The notes below the pieces were generated by a model, which worked only from the letters and a program-made list of their open reading frames with translations, was not told where the DNA came from and searched no databases. Shown here piece by piece: positions 52,371 through 53,191 of a DNA stretch of 53,191 nt (position 1 is its first letter; each line of letters opens with the position of its first letter). This DNA is from JBJFCE01 sp051888775. Its GTDB lineage: Bacteria; Bacillota; Clostridia; Lachnospirales; Lachnospiraceae. The position numbers were made by a program, and so were the translations under genes. The stretch is taken from contig JBJFCE010000042.1 of the NCBI GenBank assembly GCA_051888775.1, positions 1-53,191 on the forward strand, in the 5' to 3' direction.

Positions 52371-53051
52371 CTATCCCATGTAATCACCGTTATAGCTGAC
52401 AAGAACGGCATCGGATACTCCTTCCATACCTGCAAGATCATTGATAAAATCTGTATTTTCACTCTTTAAACGAATTTCCAGATTCAATTCGATCACACCT
52501 TTTTGTGCCATTTTGCTCTTTAATACACATTTCTGTGTCTGCGCTTTTAAAAATTCTTTGACAGTTTCTTCGGCTGCAAAACTGTTACAGCGTACCACAA
52601 CAATATAGGGATTAAAATAAGATTTTCGGTTTACAAAGATCAACAGCATCACGCCGATCAATACGCTTCCGAATACCGCAAGCGGAATCAGGCCTGCTGC
52701 CAGTACGATGCCGACTGCAATCGCCCAAAATAAGAAAGCGATATCCAGCGGTTCTTTAATTGCCGCACGAAAACGTACAATGGAAAGTGCACCGACCATA
52801 CCGAGTGATAATACAACATTCGAGGTAACCGCCAAAATAACCAAAGTTGTAATCATAGTCAACGCCACCAACGTCACACCGAAGCTGGAAGAATACATGA
52901 CACCGGAAAACGTCTTCTTATAAACGAAGAAAATAAATAGTCCTAATCCGAATGCCAATACCAGTGAAAGTACCATATCAAAAATACTCACACTCGCAAC
53001 ATTCTCCAGAAAGCTGGATTTAAAAATGTTTTGAAAAGTTGTCAGAATCAT
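52371..53051 (-). CDS. DUF4956-family membrane protein
   Basis: A 226-residue protein with four membrane spans in the first ~130 residues, the distinctive MVGALSIVRFRAAIKEPLDIAF loop (conserved RFRAA-KEP) and a soluble C-terminal alpha/beta domain. This is the DUF4956 layout. The family accompanies CotH and VTC-domain polyphosphate polymerase genes; the function is unknown. AAAAGGAG lies before the start. Palindromic element C is immediately upstream; the rest of the locus lies beyond the window. Confidence 0.88.
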   Translation of the reverse strand: MILTTFQNIFKSSFLENVASVSIFDMVLSLVLAFGLGLFIFFVYKKTFSGVMYSSSFGVTLVALTMITTLVILAVTSNVVLSLGMVGALSIVRFRAAIKEPLDIAFLFWAIAVGIVLAAGLIPLAVFGSVLIGVMLLIFVNRKSYFNPYIVVVRCNSFAAEETVKEFLKAQTQKCVLKSKMAQKGVIELNLEIRLKSENTDFINDLAGMEGVSDAVLVSYNGDYMG

Positions 53052-53080
53052 AATTTTTTCTCCTTTTTATAATATGAATG

Positions 53081-53191
53081 AAGTGCCCACGAAACTCTGC
53101 CAAGAGGATGGAAGCTTCCCCACAGACCTGTCCACTGCGGGCACGCTTTCGCTACACCTCGTCCGTAGCGGTACATAAGGTGCCAAAATAC
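53081..53191. repeat. Palindromic element C (third copy, cut by window end)
   Basis: The left arm and about half of the core are visible. From GAAACT (53091) the arm aligns with A and B, allowing one gap. Next comes GGCACGCTTTCGCTACACCT and the start of the inner stem up to the AAAATAC loop, matching B in orientation. The right arm must lie beyond 53191. It begins about 29 bp upstream of the DUF4956 start codon. Confidence 0.85.

Overview
The window looks like chromosomal DNA of a Gram-positive, low-to-mid GC anaerobic Clostridia, most likely a Lachnospiraceae. The evidence is the gene set and order: a meso-DAP type MurE; the priA-def-fmt-peptidase-rsmB-rlmN-stp-prkC-rsgA-rpe string; a SCIFF peptide with its radical SAM maturase beside secDF; apt-rel-MBL-hemZ; strong AGGAGG ribosome binding sites; and standard-code genes almost all on the minus strand. 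The genus cannot be resolved from the sequence alone. Only the fragment at the left edge, the CNNM gene (24968-26254) and one hypothetical gene (41735-42220) lie on the plus strand.

Layout. 1-2750: the 3' end of a TetR-like gene, then a TetR regulator followed by a methyl-accepting chemotaxis protein. 2783-15828: a long minus-strand run from murE down to rpe, linking peptidoglycan synthesis, replication restart, N-terminal formyl-Met processing, rRNA methylation, and the PrkC/Stp kinase-phosphatase pair with the ribosome GTPase RsgA. 16161-24782: an EEP-family hydrolase with recJ, then scfA, scfB and secDF, with a soluble PocR-type chemoreceptor and a TIGR04086 membrane protein upstream. 24968-28023: a CNNM/CorC protein and a convergent lipid-linked-oligosaccharide-type flippase. 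28037-32419: ACT-hom-apgM-aspartate kinase, an aspartate-to-homoserine block in which the ApgM-like protein may be the missing homoserine kinase. 32546-36406: a phosphopantetheinyl transferase, aspS and hisS. 36592-42220: a more accessory, AT-richer stretch (APH-like kinase, Rpn-type nuclease with a heptad-repeat tail, metallophosphoesterase, several unknowns, one apparently split by an amber codon). 42288-47415: hemZ, an MBL hydrolase, rel and apt. 47719-53051: surface and membrane genes (signal-peptide protein, small membrane protein, MFS transporter, CotH kinase-like protein, DUF4956 protein).

The most unusual content is non-coding. Three copies of a roughly 200-bp palindromic element occur: A 19093-19289, B 48572-48774, and C from about 53081 to the window end. 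Each has a conserved, asymmetric, roughly 75-nt core and arms of about 55 nt. The A and B arms differ at 16 of 55 positions, yet each copy stays almost perfectly self-complementary, and the inner core stem shows two adjacent compensatory base-pair changes. All three sit immediately upstream of the ribosome binding site of a minus-strand gene for an exported or membrane protein. A promoter in front of copy B would start transcription at the edge of the element. The core of copy A is flipped relative to B and C. I do not recognise this as a described RNA or mobile element. Two other long hairpins of about 105 nt (8328-8431, 47567-47671) and a 118-bp-period tandem repeat (50266-50493) add to the repeat content.

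No rRNA, tRNA, CRISPR array, insertion sequence transposase or prophage was seen.
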